Source: Actinomycetota bacterium (GTDB lineage: Bacteria > Actinomycetota > Actinomycetes > Nanopelagicales > Nanopelagicaceae). Taken from it: 26,497 nucleotides of DNA. The position numbers and the translations under genes are program-made. Of the stretch, positions 7,969 through 14,774 are shown piece after piece (position 1 is the stretch's first letter; each line of letters opens with the position of its first letter). The notes under the pieces were generated by a model that was given only the letters and a program-made list of their open reading frames with translations, had not been told where the DNA came from and did no database searches. Where the stretch lies: contig CANBRH010000013.1 of the NCBI GenBank assembly GCA_947371865.1, positions 1 to 26,497 of the forward strand, given 5' to 3'.

Positions 7969-8105
7969 TGGTGGGTAACTCTTCTGGCATCCACGCAACG
8001 AAACCCACCCTTTTACGGGGTAAGTGTCTGCGGGGAGGGTTAAAGAGTGACACCCAGGCCAACCACGGGCAAATTTTTCCCCGCGTGCGAGTGAAATTAG
8101 ATTTA

Positions 8106-8123
8106 ACTCACAGGATTGTGAGT
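8106..8123. promoter_or_regulatory. Inverted repeat in the phoH-transglycosylase gap
   Basis: ACTCAC and GTGAGT form a perfect 6-bp inverted repeat around a 6-nt AT-rich centre, flanked by TTTAA on the left and TTAAA on the right. It sits in an AT-rich patch just upstream of the structured leader. It could be an operator over the transglycosylase promoter, or a hairpin at the start of the leader. No U-tract follows it. Confidence 0.4.
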
Positions 8124-8127
8124 AATT

Positions 8128-8144
8128 AAAACCCCTTGTGGGGC
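8128..8144 (-). terminator. Weak intrinsic terminator after phoH
   Basis: On the minus strand CCCC-ACAA-GGGG forms a 4-bp GC stem (a fifth G-U pair is possible) followed directly by TTTTAATTA. It lies about 77 nt past the phoH stop codon. The short stem makes this tentative, but the U-rich tail is in the right direction to end the phoH transcript. Confidence 0.4.
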
Positions 8145-8220
8145 GCTGCCAAGTCCCTTATATCCGATATGTCCGCAGGGGTACTTTTTATCCGCACATT
8201 TGTGATTTTACGGAAAAGCC

Positions 8221-9543
8221 TTAGGCCATGAAGTTGATGGGCTCTTCCAACATTTCGGTGACCAAGGCGGCAATCGGCGAGCGCTCGCTGCGAGTCAAGG
8301 TGACATGGGCGAAGAGTGGGTGGCCTTTGAGGGATTCGACGACGGCGACGACGCCATCGTGGCGGCCAACCCGCAGGTTGTCCCGTTGGGCAACATCATG
8401 GGTGAGAACTACCCGAGATCCCTGACCAATTCGGGACATGACAGTGAGCAAAACCCCTCGCTCCAGCGATTGGGCTTCATCGACGATGACAAAAGAGTCA
8501 TGAAGAGAGCGTCCTCGAATATGGGTTAAGGGTAAAACCTCTATCAATCCACGATCAACGATTTCATCAATAACATGCTCGCTGACCAGGGCGCCCAAAG
8601 TATCAAAAACGGCTTGAGCCCAGGGCGACATCTTTTCGTTTTCAGATCCGGGAAGGTATCCCAGCTCTTGGCCACCAACGGCATAGAGCGGGCGGAAGAT
8701 AACGACCTTCTTGTGGTGGCGTTTTTCTAGAACCGCCTCTAACCCGGCGCAGAGAGCGAGGGCGCTTTTGCCGGTTCCGGCTCTGCCACCAAGTGAAACT
8801 ATTCCGATGTCATTATCGAGTAAGAGATCCAAAGCGACTCTCTGTTCCGCGCTACGGCCATGGAGACCAAAGGCGGAGCGATCACCACGAACCAACTGAA
8901 TGGTCTTATCAGCCATGACGCGCGCGAGGGCGCTGCCTTTTTCTGAATGTAAAACGACTCCGGTGTGGCATGGGAATTGGGTGCCTAATTCGTGGGCAAC
9001 GCGTTCGTTTTCATACAAGGAATCAATGACGGAGTGCCCCACATTGGCTTCAACCATTCCGGTCCAGCCCGATGTCAGGGCCAATTCTGCGCGGTACTCC
9101 TCGGACTCAACACCGACCGATGAGGCCTTGACCCGCAGCGGTAGATCCTTAGTCACCAAAACAACTTCACGGCTCTCGGCCATGAGGTTGCGGGCTATGG
9201 CCAGAATGCGGGAGTCATTCGACCCATCACGCAAAAAACCAGCGGGAAGAGATGAGGCATCAGAGTGGTTGAGTTCGACCTTTACCGTTCCACCAATCTC
9301 ATTGATGGAAATTGCTTCATCCAGGCGGCCGTGGGAGATGCGCAAGTCGTCCAAAGTACGCAAGGCGGCCCGGGCAAAGTAGCCAAGTTCGGGGTGATCT
9401 CGTTTGGTTTCTAACTCCCCGATAACGGTGATCGGAATAATGACCTCATGCTCGGCGAATCGGCCAAGCGCAGCAGGGTCCGCTAAGAGGACGCTGGTAT
9501 CCAACACGTAGGTCTTACGACCCTTATTTTGGCCTTTTGCCAA
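8221..9543 (-). CDS. PhoH family ATPase with N-terminal PIN domain
   Basis: This is a PIN-PhoH (PhoH2-type) protein. Mycobacterial homologues couple an RNase-like PIN domain to a PhoH ATPase and unwind and cut RNA. The PIN domain spans about 10-145 with the acidic residues D15 (YVLDTSVLL), E43 (GELE), D110 (SNDSRI) and D133 (VTKDLPLR). The PhoH domain (about 225-435) carries Walker A GRAGTGKS (253-260) and Walker B VIVDEAQ (352-358). The 440-residue length is typical. The only start consistent with the frame is a TTG at 9543: the upstream in-frame codons include no ATG or GTG before a stop. No Shine-Dalgarno sequence is visible. It is separated from uppS by 198 bp with a hairpin, so it likely has its own promoter. 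Confidence 0.93.
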   Translation of the reverse strand: MAKGQNKGRKTYVLDTSVLLADPAALGRFAEHEVIIPITVIGELETKRDHPELGYFARAALRTLDDLRISHGRLDEAISINEIGGTVKVELNHSDASSLPAGFLRDGSNDSRILAIARNLMAESREVVLVTKDLPLRVKASSVGVESEEYRAELALTSGWTGMVEANVGHSVIDSLYENERVAHELGTQFPCHTGVVLHSEKGSALARVMADKTIQLVRGDRSAFGLHGRSAEQRVALDLLLDNDIGIVSLGGRAGTGKSALALCAGLEAVLEKRHHKKVVIFRPLYAVGGQELGYLPGSENEKMSPWAQAVFDTLGALVSEHVIDEIVDRGLIEVLPLTHIRGRSLHDSFVIVDEAQSLERGVLLTVMSRIGQGSRVVLTHDVAQRDNLRVGRHDGVVAVVESLKGHPLFAHVTLTRSERSPIAALVTEMLEEPINFMA

Positions 9544-9710
9544 GTGATGGGACTCGCAATCTCTGGAGTTGTGCTCGACGGGAAGGCTCTTCTCAACCGA
9601 GAAAACTAACCAGCCTTATCTGCAACGAGACGTTGCCGACCATGAAAAGGTAGAACTGGAACGAGCCAAACCTGTGGCAACACGCGCAAGGCAAAAGTTA
9701 ATTATTGGCT

Positions 9711-9741
9711 ACAAACCAAAGCTAGTTCTTCGTGCTTTGGA
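9711..9741 (-). terminator. Hairpin just after the isoprenyl transferase stop codon
   Basis: Immediately after the stop codon, read on the minus strand, CCAAAGC (9740-9734) and GCTTTGG (9722-9716) form a perfect 7-bp stem with an 11-nt loop. TTTGT follows. Position and tail suggest a weak intrinsic terminator ending the SURF1-DUF3817-uppS operon before phoH. The loop is large and the U-tract is interrupted, so termination may be partial. Confidence 0.45.
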
Positions 9742-10548
9742 CTAAACCCCAAAGCGGCGGTGCCGCTGGGAATACGCCCGCAGCGCTCGTAGAAAGTCCA
9801 CTCGCCGAAAATCTGGCCAGTACGCCTCACAGAAGTAGAACTCCGAATGCGCGCTCTGCCACAGGAGGAACCCTCCCAAGCGCTGCTCCCCTGAAGTTCT
9901 AATGACTAACTCGGGATCGGGTTGGCCAGCCGTATATAAGTGGCGTCCAATCTCATCTACTGAAACCAACGCGGCAATTTCTTCCGGACTTTTTCCATGA
10001 CCAGATTCTTCCAAAATTAAGTTCTTTACTGCGTCAGCAATTTCAGAGCGACCGCCGTAGCCGATAGCGACATTAACCTTGACACCTTGAATCCCCTTCG
10101 TCTCTGCCGAGACTTGGGAAAGTTGTTCTTGTAGTTCAGCTGGCAGAAGTTCCATGGAACCGACCGGACGAATCTCCCAGCGTCGTTTCTTCGACAAGTC
10201 ATCCACAGTCGCCCCGATGATCGCGAATAATTTGGTGAGTTCATCTGCCGAGCGATTGAGGTTCTGATTCGAGAGCAACCACAGGGTGACTACTTGAACT
10301 TTCGCTTCTTCACACCAATCCAGCAATTCGATGATTTTGTCGGCTCCGGCCTTGTGGCCGCGGGCGGATGAGACATCTCCAGTCTCGGAGGGATTGGCTT
10401 TTGACCAGCGGCGATTGCCATCAAGTATCACACCCACGTGATGTGGTGTCTGTGTGAAATCTAATTGCCGCAGCAAACGTCGCTCGTAAAGCGGGTAGAG
10501 CACGCTCTTCACTGCTGGCTTGATGACACTTTTCAGCACAGAAAACAT
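9742..10548 (-). CDS. uppS: Isoprenyl transferase (cis-prenyltransferase, UppS-like)
   Basis: This enzyme family condenses IPP in cis onto allylic diphosphates to make the polyprenyl carrier lipid for cell wall synthesis. Visible signatures are VILDGNRRW (40-48, catalytic D43), GHKAGADK, the LWLLSNQNLNRSADEL block, GYGGRSEI, and PDPELVIRTSGEQRLGGFLLWQSAHSEFYF near the C-terminus. Length is 268 residues, slightly longer than E. coli UppS, with a basic N-terminal extension as in actinobacterial members. Actinobacteria often have two paralogues, one making short Z,E-farnesyl diphosphate and one making decaprenyl diphosphate; chain length cannot be read from the sequence. The ATG at 10548 lies 12 bp after the DUF3817 stop and has no clear Shine-Dalgarno sequence, so translation is probably coupled. 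Confidence 0.93.
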   Translation of the reverse strand: MFSVLKSVIKPAVKSVLYPLYERRLLRQLDFTQTPHHVGVILDGNRRWSKANPSETGDVSSARGHKAGADKIIELLDWCEEAKVQVVTLWLLSNQNLNRSADELTKLFAIIGATVDDLSKKRRWEIRPVGSMELLPAELQEQLSQVSAETKGIQGVKVNVAIGYGGRSEIADAVKNLILEESGHGKSPEEIAALVSVDEIGRHLYTAGQPDPELVIRTSGEQRLGGFLLWQSAHSEFYFCEAYWPDFRRVDFLRALRAYSQRHRRFGV

Positions 10549-10560
10549 GAAAGAGAGAAA

Positions 10561-10896
10561 CTATCCGTTGTTGGCGTTGAAGTCTGCTATCGCTTTACGT
10601 TCAGCAACAAATGAGGCGATGGGCAGTGTTCCCGCCAAAATAAATAGGATGGTTGACACTAAACTTTTCCGTGCCTTGAGGCAGTAATGAAAAGCGGCCA
10701 ATACATAAATGGGATAGGTAAAGCCATGCAAAATCGGAATCCAAACAACTTTGCTGTGCAGTGATGGGTTATCAATCAAGTACTTGATGGGAAGATCTAC
10801 GAACCATAAAAGCAGCGACATAACGCCAGCCCAAATGGCCATAACCCGAAAACGCAACATTGCCTTGGCAAGGGATTCCTTTGAATTCTGACTCAT
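10561..10896 (-). CDS. DUF3817 integral membrane protein
   Basis: This is a 111-residue membrane protein with about three hydrophobic segments (near residues 18-35, 52-74 and 82-98). The features FRVMAIWAGVMSLLLWFVDLPIKYL and the HGFTYPIYVLAAF block match the actinobacterial DUF3817 family, whose function is unknown. The ATG at 10896 is preferred over an in-frame TTG at 10917 because AAGG lies 8 nt upstream. That AAGG overlaps the stop codon of the SURF1 gene 10 bp away, suggesting re-initiation. Neighbours are SURF1 upstream and the isoprenyl transferase downstream, on one transcript. Confidence 0.85.
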   Translation of the reverse strand: MSQNSKESLAKAMLRFRVMAIWAGVMSLLLWFVDLPIKYLIDNPSLHSKVVWIPILHGFTYPIYVLAAFHYCLKARKSLVSTILFILAGTLPIASFVAERKAIADFNANNG

Positions 10897-10906
10897 AGCG
10901 CCAACC

Positions 10907-11656
10907 TTATCTCTCAATACTTTCGGAATTTTGCTGTGAAATGCGCTTTAGTCGGGCGTTATAGAAAGGCGCGATAACCACTAACAGCGCCATGAACCAC
11001 CAGATAAATACATAGGAGATGTGTTGCCAGTAGAAACCAGGGGTCGTTGGCTTTGCACCCGGAGCGCCGATACGCGGCAGTGAAATTGCCTCCCCATTCG
11101 CAGTTTTTTCGCTGAGAGTGACGACATAACCGTCGAAGAGGTTGAGTCCATCGACGCCGGCAACAAGTGCTGGGTCCAAACGACCCAAATTTCTAGCATC
11201 GGTCAGCGAATGATCTGTCGTCTGACGGGGATACAGCCGACCTAAAATCGAAACTTCGCCATCTGGTGGCCTATCCGCCGCCGGAATATCGCCAACACCA
11301 CGCACCACCAATATTCCCTCAGGCACTGAATCTGAAGATTTCACTTGAAGCAAGCCGACGCTGAGTGAAATAACTTCTTTCTTTCCATTGACGAGCGCCT
11401 CTTGATATGTCGCCACATAACTCTTCACGTAACGACCAGTAACGGTTACAAGACGATTGATAGCAACATCTGTGAGGTTCGATCCAGCCTGCGCAAGTGC
11501 ATGGATTTCTGCCGCAGGTAAATCTTTGAGTGGTTTATTTAAACGTTGAACTTCTTGCGCTCGATGAAATTGCCAAATGCCCAGTTCGACAAAAGTGCCT
11601 GAAACCAACAAAGTTAGAAGTGCAATGGAGAGCAGACGCGCGCGATTACTGCTCAT
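10907..11656 (-). CDS. SURF1 family cytochrome oxidase assembly protein
   Basis: SURF1 proteins help assemble haem-copper (aa3-type) cytochrome c oxidase, probably at the haem a insertion step. The 249-residue protein has the typical two-helix layout. TM1 (about 8-27) is followed by the signature LGIWQFHRAQE. A periplasmic domain runs from about 30 to 205, and TM2 (about 212-233) is preceded by FYWQHISYVFIWW, the other SURF1 signature. A basic tail follows. The ATG at 11656 lies inside the 3' end of a 45-codon gene, overlapping it by 11 bp, which suggests translational coupling. The cytochrome oxidase genes themselves are not in this window. Confidence 0.93.
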   Translation of the reverse strand: MSSNRARLLSIALLTLLVSGTFVELGIWQFHRAQEVQRLNKPLKDLPAAEIHALAQAGSNLTDVAINRLVTVTGRYVKSYVATYQEALVNGKKEVISLSVGLLQVKSSDSVPEGILVVRGVGDIPAADRPPDGEVSILGRLYPRQTTDHSLTDARNLGRLDPALVAGVDGLNLFDGYVVTLSEKTANGEAISLPRIGAPGAKPTTPGFYWQHISYVFIWWFMALLVVIAPFYNARLKRISQQNSESIER

Positions 11657-11783
11657 CGTTGCGGTTTTGCATCCGCTTGTATCGGCGATAGAAATTCCAA
11701 AGGAGTAGTGCGACTGCGGTGCACAGGATGATCATGGTGATGGACCCTGCAACGCCTACGTTTACTGTGGCTTGATCGGACAT
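11646..11783 (-). CDS. Predicted 45-residue single-span membrane protein
   Basis: This is a small frame not previously considered because of its size. It starts at ATG 11783 and ends with TAA at 11646, overlapping the SURF1 start by 11 bp. The product has a short polar N-terminus (MSDQATVNVGV), one hydrophobic helix (about 12-31, with SITMIILCTAVALLLW), and a strongly basic, cytoplasmic-type tail (FYRRYKRMQNRNDEQ). A GATAAT hexamer (11795-11790) sits 6 nt before the ATG, as expected for a leaderless message; AGG is also nearby. It would be the first gene of the SURF1-DUF3817-uppS operon, so a role beside SURF1 in oxidase assembly is a reasonable guess. I do not recognise the family. Confidence 0.65.
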   Translation of the reverse strand: MSDQATVNVGVAGSITMIILCTAVALLLWNFYRRYKRMQNRNDEQ

Positions 11784-11856
11784 GTACCTATTATCTACCT
11801 TGCGTCCTAGAGAGCTGCGCCGATCCAGCCAGCGCCCACGTCCTACACTTAAGTCT

Positions 11857-12255
11857 GTGAGCCAAAGTGAATTTACCGATCCGTTTCTACGCGAGCGCTA
11901 TGGCATCAAGAGCAGGCGCCTTCCCACCTGGGCGCTTCCGGCGCTAGCCATCGCAATCGTCGGTGGGTCGTGGTTGGTGTGGAGTGCAAATCATTTCTCC
12001 AAGCCTGAAATTCGCCAGACCCTGATCTCCTTTCAAGCCATCGACGCTGGCCACATGGAGATTCGATATTCCCTCATCTTTCGCACCAACTCAAAAGCCC
12101 ACACCTGCCTTTTGACCGCCAGGGATTACTCCGCCAGCGTGGTGGGCGAGCTAACGGACTCCATACCGGCTGGGGTCTTTGAGACCACCCGAACAGTCCA
12201 AATCCCTACCCGAGCCTTGGCTGTCAATGCGGGCATCGCCAGCTGTCGCTCTTAA
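11857..12255 (+). CDS. DUF4307 membrane-anchored protein
   Basis: This protein of unknown function fits the actinobacterial DUF4307 family. It has a short N-terminus with the conserved RERYG (13-16 region), one membrane helix (about 24-45), and an exported beta-rich domain with AHTCLLTARDYSASVVGEL and a final ASC motif. C84 and C130 could pair. Family members are often next to greA, as here. The GTG at 11857 is chosen because it places RERYG near the N-terminus and a TACACT hexamer (11844-11849) lies 7 nt upstream, as for a leaderless gene. The frame is open back to an ATG at 11782, which would add 25 basic residues and begin inside the CATG shared with the divergent small gene. Confidence 0.8.
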   Translation: MSQSEFTDPFLRERYGIKSRRLPTWALPALAIAIVGGSWLVWSANHFSKPEIRQTLISFQAIDAGHMEIRYSLIFRTNSKAHTCLLTARDYSASVVGELTDSIPAGVFETTRTVQIPTRALAVNAGIASCRS

Positions 12256-12258
12256 ATC

Positions 12259-12285
12259 GGTCTAGCCATTCCCTCGGGCTAGGCC
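12259..12285. terminator. Stable hairpin without U-tract between DUF4307 and greA
   Basis: Four bases after the DUF4307 stop codon, GGTCTAGCC (12259-12267) can pair with GGCTAGGCC (12277-12285): eight Watson-Crick pairs and one T-G pair, with a 9-nt loop. No T-run follows. It may be a U-less actinobacterial type of terminator or a structural element overlapping the greA promoter. Confidence 0.4.
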
Positions 12286-12307
12286 CGTACTAGTAGCCTC
12301 TCCCCTT

Positions 12308-12787
12308 ATGAGTAACCCCACCCAGACTTGGCTTACCCAAGAAGCCGCCGATCGTCTTGCCGCAGAGCTTGCCGACCTTGAGGGTCCGCGCCGCGCCGAC
12401 ATCATTAAAAAAATTGAGTCTGCCCGAGCCGAAGGTGATCTTAAAGAAAATGGTGGCTACCACGCTGCTAAAGATGAACAAGGAAAAATCGAAGGTCGAA
12501 TTCGCCAGCTCAAACATATGTTGGAAAATGCTCATATCGGCACACCGCCCGTGGGTGAATCTGGCGTAGTCGGACTAGGAATGTTGGTCACAGTCGACAT
12601 GATGGGTGATGAAATGAAATTTCTCTTGGGGTCCCGCGAGATTGCATCGGATGAGTACGACGTCTACAGCGAAAAGTCTCCGTTAGGTTCGGCAGTGATG
12701 GGCGCCAAGATCGGCGACACCGTTGTTTACAAAGCTCCTAACGGAAAAGATATCTCGGTGGCGATTCTGGAGGCGCAGTTCCTCTAA
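12308..12787 (+). CDS. greA: Transcription elongation factor GreA
   Basis: GreA enters the RNA polymerase secondary channel and stimulates cleavage of the backtracked RNA 3' end. The 159-residue protein has the N-terminal coiled coil (about 8-77), with the tip acidic residues D44 and E47 in ARAEGDLKENGGY. The C-terminal FKBP-like domain (about 85-159) ends with SPLGSAVMGAKIGDTVVYKAPNGKDISVAIL. Length equals the family norm. The ATG at 12308 has no Shine-Dalgarno sequence; a TAGCCT hexamer (12294-12299) lies 8 nt upstream, consistent with a leaderless transcript. It converges with the ABC permease gene 26 bp downstream. Confidence 0.97.
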   Translation: MSNPTQTWLTQEAADRLAAELADLEGPRRADIIKKIESARAEGDLKENGGYHAAKDEQGKIEGRIRQLKHMLENAHIGTPPVGESGVVGLGMLVTVDMMGDEMKFLLGSREIASDEYDVYSEKSPLGSAVMGAKIGDTVVYKAPNGKDISVAILEAQFL

Positions 12788-12813
12788 GGAACCATTCCTC
12801 TCCTTTGCTGGTT

Positions 12814-13611
12814 CTACTTAGAACTAGCGTGCTTATATCTGCGCACGCTCAGCGGCAAGAAAATTCCTACGATCAACGCCATGTAAATTAACGACATCCA
12901 TAATGGATTTTGGCTGGGCCAAGAATTAGCAGTAGCGCCAAAATGGTTCGGCGTTCCAAAAAGTTGTCTGCACGCGGCCACCATTGTGGAGACCGGATTC
13001 CATTCGGCGAAATATTGCAAGACGCGCGGCATCCCAGTTGTGGGCGCAAAGGCGTTGGATAAGAAAGTCAACGGAAAGACCGAAATGAATACCAAGTTTT
13101 GGGCCACCCGTGCTTCGCGAACGGAAAGCCCAATCAGGACCCCAATCCACGACATGGAGAATCCAAAAGCAAGGAGAAAAAGAAAGGCCAGCAATACTTT
13201 GAAGATGCCAGAGCTAGGGCGCCAGCCGACCGCAAATCCCACAGCTGCCATAACCACCAAGGTGACAATGTTTTGGGTGGAATCCCCCAGAGTTCTTCCG
13301 ATGACAACTGCCGACCTGGCAATGGGCAACGACCTAAAGCGATCAATCAAACCTTTCTGCATATCTTCGGCTAACCCAACAGCGGTCCCAGCCAATGTAA
13401 AGGCAACCGTCTGAACAAAGATGCCTGGCATCAAGAGTTGTACATAACCACCTTGGACTCCCGAGGCAATCGCCCCGCCAAAAACGTATCGAAAGAGAAG
13501 TACAAACATGGCTGGCTGAATAGTTGCGAAAATAACTACTTCTGGCACTCGAATGAGTTGCATTAGCTGGCGCTTAGTAATAACCAAGCAATCCCCAATT
13601 GTCTGGATCAT
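12814..13611 (-). CDS. ABC-2 type exporter permease, DrrB-like
   Basis: This is the membrane subunit of an ABC exporter of the daunorubicin-resistance (DrrB) type. It has 265 residues and six hydrophobic segments. The family block GLAEDMQKGLIDRFRSLPIARSAVVIGRTLGDSTQN lies in the middle, and FPLTFLSNAFAPTTGMPRVLQYFAEWNPVS near the end; both are typical of ABC-2 permeases. Its ATG overlaps the stop codon of the ATPase gene by 4 bp (ATGA), so the two subunits are translationally coupled. The substrate is unknown; relatives export drugs, glycolipids or antibiotics. Confidence 0.93.
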   Translation of the reverse strand: MIQTIGDCLVITKRQLMQLIRVPEVVIFATIQPAMFVLLFRYVFGGAIASGVQGGYVQLLMPGIFVQTVAFTLAGTAVGLAEDMQKGLIDRFRSLPIARSAVVIGRTLGDSTQNIVTLVVMAAVGFAVGWRPSSGIFKVLLAFLFLLAFGFSMSWIGVLIGLSVREARVAQNLVFISVFPLTFLSNAFAPTTGMPRVLQYFAEWNPVSTMVAACRQLFGTPNHFGATANSWPSQNPLWMSLIYMALIVGIFLPLSVRRYKHASSK

Positions 13612-14621
13612 TTGCGTCCCTTCTTCTTGCCCGATGTTGCATCTTCGGCCACTACTTCCTCAGCCACGTGTCCGGTCAAGGAGATGAAAACATCATCAAG
13701 CGATGGCCTTTTTAAGCCAATATCCAGCGGATGAATCTTGGCCTCATCCAGCGCACGCAATATTTGAATGAGTGAAGTGCTTCCGGAACTGACCGGCGCC
13801 GTGATGAGACGCATGCCTTCATTGACATTGTTTGCACCGAGAGTCGAAGAGACGAGTTGAGCAGCTTCGGCAAGATGTTCAGCTTCTACAACAATCTCTA
13901 AACGTTCACCGCCCACCTGGCTCTTCAGTTCATCCGAACTTCCGCGTGCAATCACTGTCCCTCGATCAATAACGGCGATGTCATCGGCCAACTGATCGGC
14001 CTCTTCCAAATATTGAGTTGTAAGGAGAAGGGTGACGCCGCCTTTTACGAGTTCATCGATAACCCCCCACATCTCCATGCGACCTCGAGGATCAAGGCCA
14101 GTTGTGGGCTCATCCAAAAATAGAACTTTAGGTTTGATGATCAGTGAAGCGGCTAGGTCCAACCGGCGGCGCATTCCACCGGAATAGGTTCGGATAGGTC
14201 GCTTGGCCGCATCGGTTAACGAGAACCGTTCTAGCAACTCTGTGGCTCGCTTCTTTGTGGCAGCCCCACTCAGGTGATAGAGACGACCGAACATGGTCAG
14301 GTTGTCCCAACCTGTCAGAGTTTCATCCAAGGCGGCATATTGGCCAGAAAGTCCAATTATTTGGCGTACTGCATCTGGATCTTGAACGACATCAATTCCA
14401 CCCACGCTGGCGTGGCCACTATCTGGAACCAACAACGTGGAGAGCACTCGAACTGTCGTAGTTTTTCCGGCACCGTTTGGGCCGAGTAGCGCCAGAACGG
14501 TGCCCTCTTCAACATCGAGGCTAAGTCCGTCTAGCGCTTTGACCTGACCGTTGCGATAGGTCTTAAATAAATTCTCAGCGATCACGCTCTTCATTGACCC
14601 CACAATACTCAGCACTTTCAT
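13608..14621 (-). CDS. ABC exporter ATP-binding protein, DrrA-like
   Basis: This is the nucleotide-binding subunit paired with the downstream permease. The 337-residue protein has Walker A GPNGAGKT (47-54), Q-loop Q94 (GLSGQYAALDETLTG), signature SGGMR (147-151) and Walker B VLFLDEPT (166-173), then TTGLDPRGR and the H-loop region changed to TTQYLEEADQLAD. In DrrA proteins this position is commonly TQYLEEAD, with Q in place of the usual H. A DrrA-type C-terminal domain (about 245-337) with RPSLDDVFISLTGH follows. The start at 14621 is chosen because AGAGGG lies 6 nt upstream; another ATG at 14594 and a long upstream open frame to 14747 are less likely. It diverges from the MFS exporter genes. 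Confidence 0.94.
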   Translation of the reverse strand: MKVLSIVGSMKSVIAENLFKTYRNGQVKALDGLSLDVEEGTVLALLGPNGAGKTTTVRVLSTLLVPDSGHASVGGIDVVQDPDAVRQIIGLSGQYAALDETLTGWDNLTMFGRLYHLSGAATKKRATELLERFSLTDAAKRPIRTYSGGMRRRLDLAASLIIKPKVLFLDEPTTGLDPRGRMEMWGVIDELVKGGVTLLLTTQYLEEADQLADDIAVIDRGTVIARGSSDELKSQVGGERLEIVVEAEHLAEAAQLVSSTLGANNVNEGMRLITAPVSSGSTSLIQILRALDEAKIHPLDIGLKRPSLDDVFISLTGHVAEEVVAEDATSGKKKGRK

Positions 14622-14774
14622 CTCAAACCCTCTTATTTCCCGCACAAAATGCTCAAAAGAGGAGATGCGGGGGTATCCGTAGTAACCTACAGACTTCGCT
14701 CGAATTGAGCACCGTTCTTGGATTAATGAGCAGAATCTGCACCGCACTAAAGCGACTCAAGTAAAAGGAATCAG
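14622..14774. promoter_or_regulatory. Divergent control region between ABC and MFS exporter genes
   Basis: This 153-bp gap must hold promoters for both exporter operons. Two small symmetric elements are visible: GTAG-TAAC-CTAC at 14679-14690, which extends imperfectly to CCGTAG/CTACAG, and GCTC-GAATT-GAGC at 14698-14710. Both could be operator half-sites for a regulator encoded elsewhere. I could not fix a clear -35/-10 pair for either direction. A good AGGA Shine-Dalgarno site lies 5 nt before the MFS start. Confidence 0.35.

Larger units (their letters stand above)
7916..8130 (-). promoter_or_regulatory. Long structured 5' leader, possible c-di-AMP riboswitch-like RNA
   Basis: This is the 3' two thirds of the 305-bp gap between phoH and the transglycosylase gene. 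Read on the minus strand it holds a perfect GCGGGG/CCCCGC pairing (8079-8084 with 8030-8035). A GTGTC/GACAC pairing lies between GGGTGTC near 8053 and GACAC at 8028-8024. A 7-bp stem GGTGGGT/ACCCACC pairs 8003-8009 with 7970-7976. The segment at 8028-8010, GACACTTACCCCGTAAAAG, resembles the conserved GACAGCTAACC-CGTA segment of ydaO/yuaA riboswitches. Those RNAs commonly sit before cell-wall hydrolase genes in actinobacteria. One G is missing and the rest of the consensus is not clearly matched, so it is either a diverged member or a different leader RNA. Confidence 0.4.

Noticed and set aside
7524..8129. Plus-strand frame of 201 codons opposite the transglycosylase gene and its leader
   Set aside because: It crosses the linker repeats and the 10-bp tandem repeat antisense to a clear secreted protein, and has no family resemblance.
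9548..9745. Plus-strand open frame of 65 codons between phoH and the isoprenyl transferase gene
   Set aside because: No ATG or GTG start, no ribosome binding site, and its end contains the hairpin after the isoprenyl transferase gene; I do not recognise the translated sequence. Kept only as a low-interest finding.
12789..12814. GAACCA/TGGTTC inverted repeat between the convergent greA and ABC permease genes
   Set aside because: A 6-bp stem with a 14-nt loop and no T-run; it might help bidirectional termination, but chance is as likely.
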